39,530 bases of DNA from an uncultured Blautia sp. (GTDB taxonomy: Bacteria; Bacillota; Clostridia; Lachnospirales; Lachnospiraceae), in contig CAKRRX010000008.1 of assembly GCA_934394595.1 (NCBI GenBank), positions 1 to 39,530 of the forward strand, given 5' to 3'. The position numbers were made by a program, and so were the translations under genes. The notes below the pieces were generated by a model that saw only the letters and a list, made by a program, of their open reading frames with translations, did no database searches and was not told the DNA's origin. How positions within the stretch are numbered: position 1 is the first letter of the stretch; each line of letters opens with the position of its first letter. Positions 39,027 through 39,530 of the stretch are shown one piece after another.

Positions 39027-39530
39027 TTATTCTGTTTTCTCTTCCAGAAGACTGCTGAAAACGTATGCCTCAGATCCCTCATAATCAATCTGGATCCAGT
39101 CACCGCTTTCACCTTTTTTCTCCACCTCTGTGCCAGCTGGCAGACCGCCGATTATTTCACTCTCATCATCTGCTGCAGCACGTACATTACAATCCTCCGT
39201 AACTACAAGAATCGTTCCATCTGCTGTATCTGCAGAACCTGTGACATCATCACCGAGACCATCAAGAAATGCTGCAAGCTCGGGATTCTGTGCCTGTACA
39301 TCTTCATACTGCTTCTTGACTGTGGCCTTCAGTTCTTTCACATCATCATCCTGGCGCAGACTGACTTCATATTTCGTAATCTCATCATTGTCATCATGAG
39401 CGGCACCGTCAATCTTCCAGTTTCCATCAGCATCTTTCATCACGTAAAACTCTGCAAGCGCAGGTACCTTTGTATCAATCCCCTGACAGATGTAGTAAAA
39501 ACAGGAATATACTACATAGGAATCGTCATC
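39027..39530 (-). CDS. SH3-domain protein (5' end cut by window edge)
   Basis: The frame is open from the right edge to the stop at 39027, 167 codons. The visible part starts DDDSYVVYSCFYYICQGIDT and ends with a bacterial SH3-type domain (TILVVTEDCNVRAAADDESE, then IIGGLPAGTEVEKKGESG and WIQIDYEGSEAYVFSSLL). Bacterial SH3 domains commonly bind cell-wall peptides, which fits the neighbouring surface enzymes. The N-terminus, and any signal peptide, is outside the window. An internal GTG at 39443 is not the start, since coding sequence continues upstream in frame. Confidence 0.75.
   Translation of the reverse strand, partial: DDDSYVVYSCFYYICQGIDTKVPALAEFYVMKDADGNWKIDGAAHDDNDEITKYEVSLRQDDDVKELKATVKKQYEDVQAQNPELAAFLDGLGDDVTGSADTADGTILVVTEDCNVRAAADDESEIIGGLPAGTEVEKKGESGDWIQIDYEGSEAYVFSSLLEEKTE

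Overview
The window looks like chromosomal DNA of a gut-type Firmicute, most likely Lachnospiraceae (Blautia-like). The evidence is strong AGGAGG-type ribosome sites, moderate GC, an iron-sulfur scaffold of the type paired with GGGtGRT proteins, a selenocysteine-containing SelD, stand-alone PduL, QueH, and several secreted cell-wall proteins with Pro/Thr/Glu linkers. Genus is an inference; no rRNA or tRNA gene is present to anchor it.

Left part (1-12.5 kb), mostly minus strand and housekeeping. In order of coordinate: an Fe-S scaffold gene cut by the left edge; a TraX-family membrane protein on the plus strand; a minus-strand run of formate/nitrite channel, topoisomerase III (topB) and a left-handed beta-helix transferase; selD, which reads through an in-frame UGA with a SECIS-like hairpin right after it; asd; argH; and a phospholipid cluster (flippase-like membrane protein, pssA, psd) that runs into queH. 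Gene callers that treat UGA as stop will lose the first 60 codons of selD.

Middle part (12.5-19.1 kb) is the accessory zone. It opens with a repeated palindromic element (two identical 35-bp copies), followed by an ABC ATPase and a permease whose 3' end has been lost and now runs antisense into a GNAT gene; no substrate-binding protein is present. Next comes a large serine recombinase preceded by two small genes (79 and 54 aa), then a membrane-anchored protein of unknown function and a DUF3825-like protein.

Right part (19.1-39.5 kb). A MerR HTH fused to a SAM methyltransferase sits directly upstream of rfbA-rfbB-rfbD (dTDP-rhamnose, without rfbC). The rfb promoter has a 19-bp spacer filled by an inverted repeat, the hallmark of a MerR operator, so the fusion protein is a good candidate regulator of the rhamnose genes. 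A five-gene minus-strand operon follows (LRR protein, VWA protein with a degenerate metallopeptidase motif, MoxR-type AAA+ ATPase, membrane-anchored transglutaminase-like protein, DUF4203-like membrane protein with a very acidic tail). It looks like a coherent chaperone/envelope system, and I know of no characterised version. Then come PduL, a secreted NlpC/P60 hydrolase with a tandem-repeat linker, a zinc-dependent phospholipase C-like protein, a PAS-GGDEF-EAL protein with a degenerate GGDEF motif, a DUF362 protein, a secreted polysaccharide deacetylase with choline-binding-type repeats, and an SH3-domain protein cut by the right edge.

Most gene ends are marked by clear hairpin terminators, and several sigma-A-type promoters with 17-bp spacers can be read directly.
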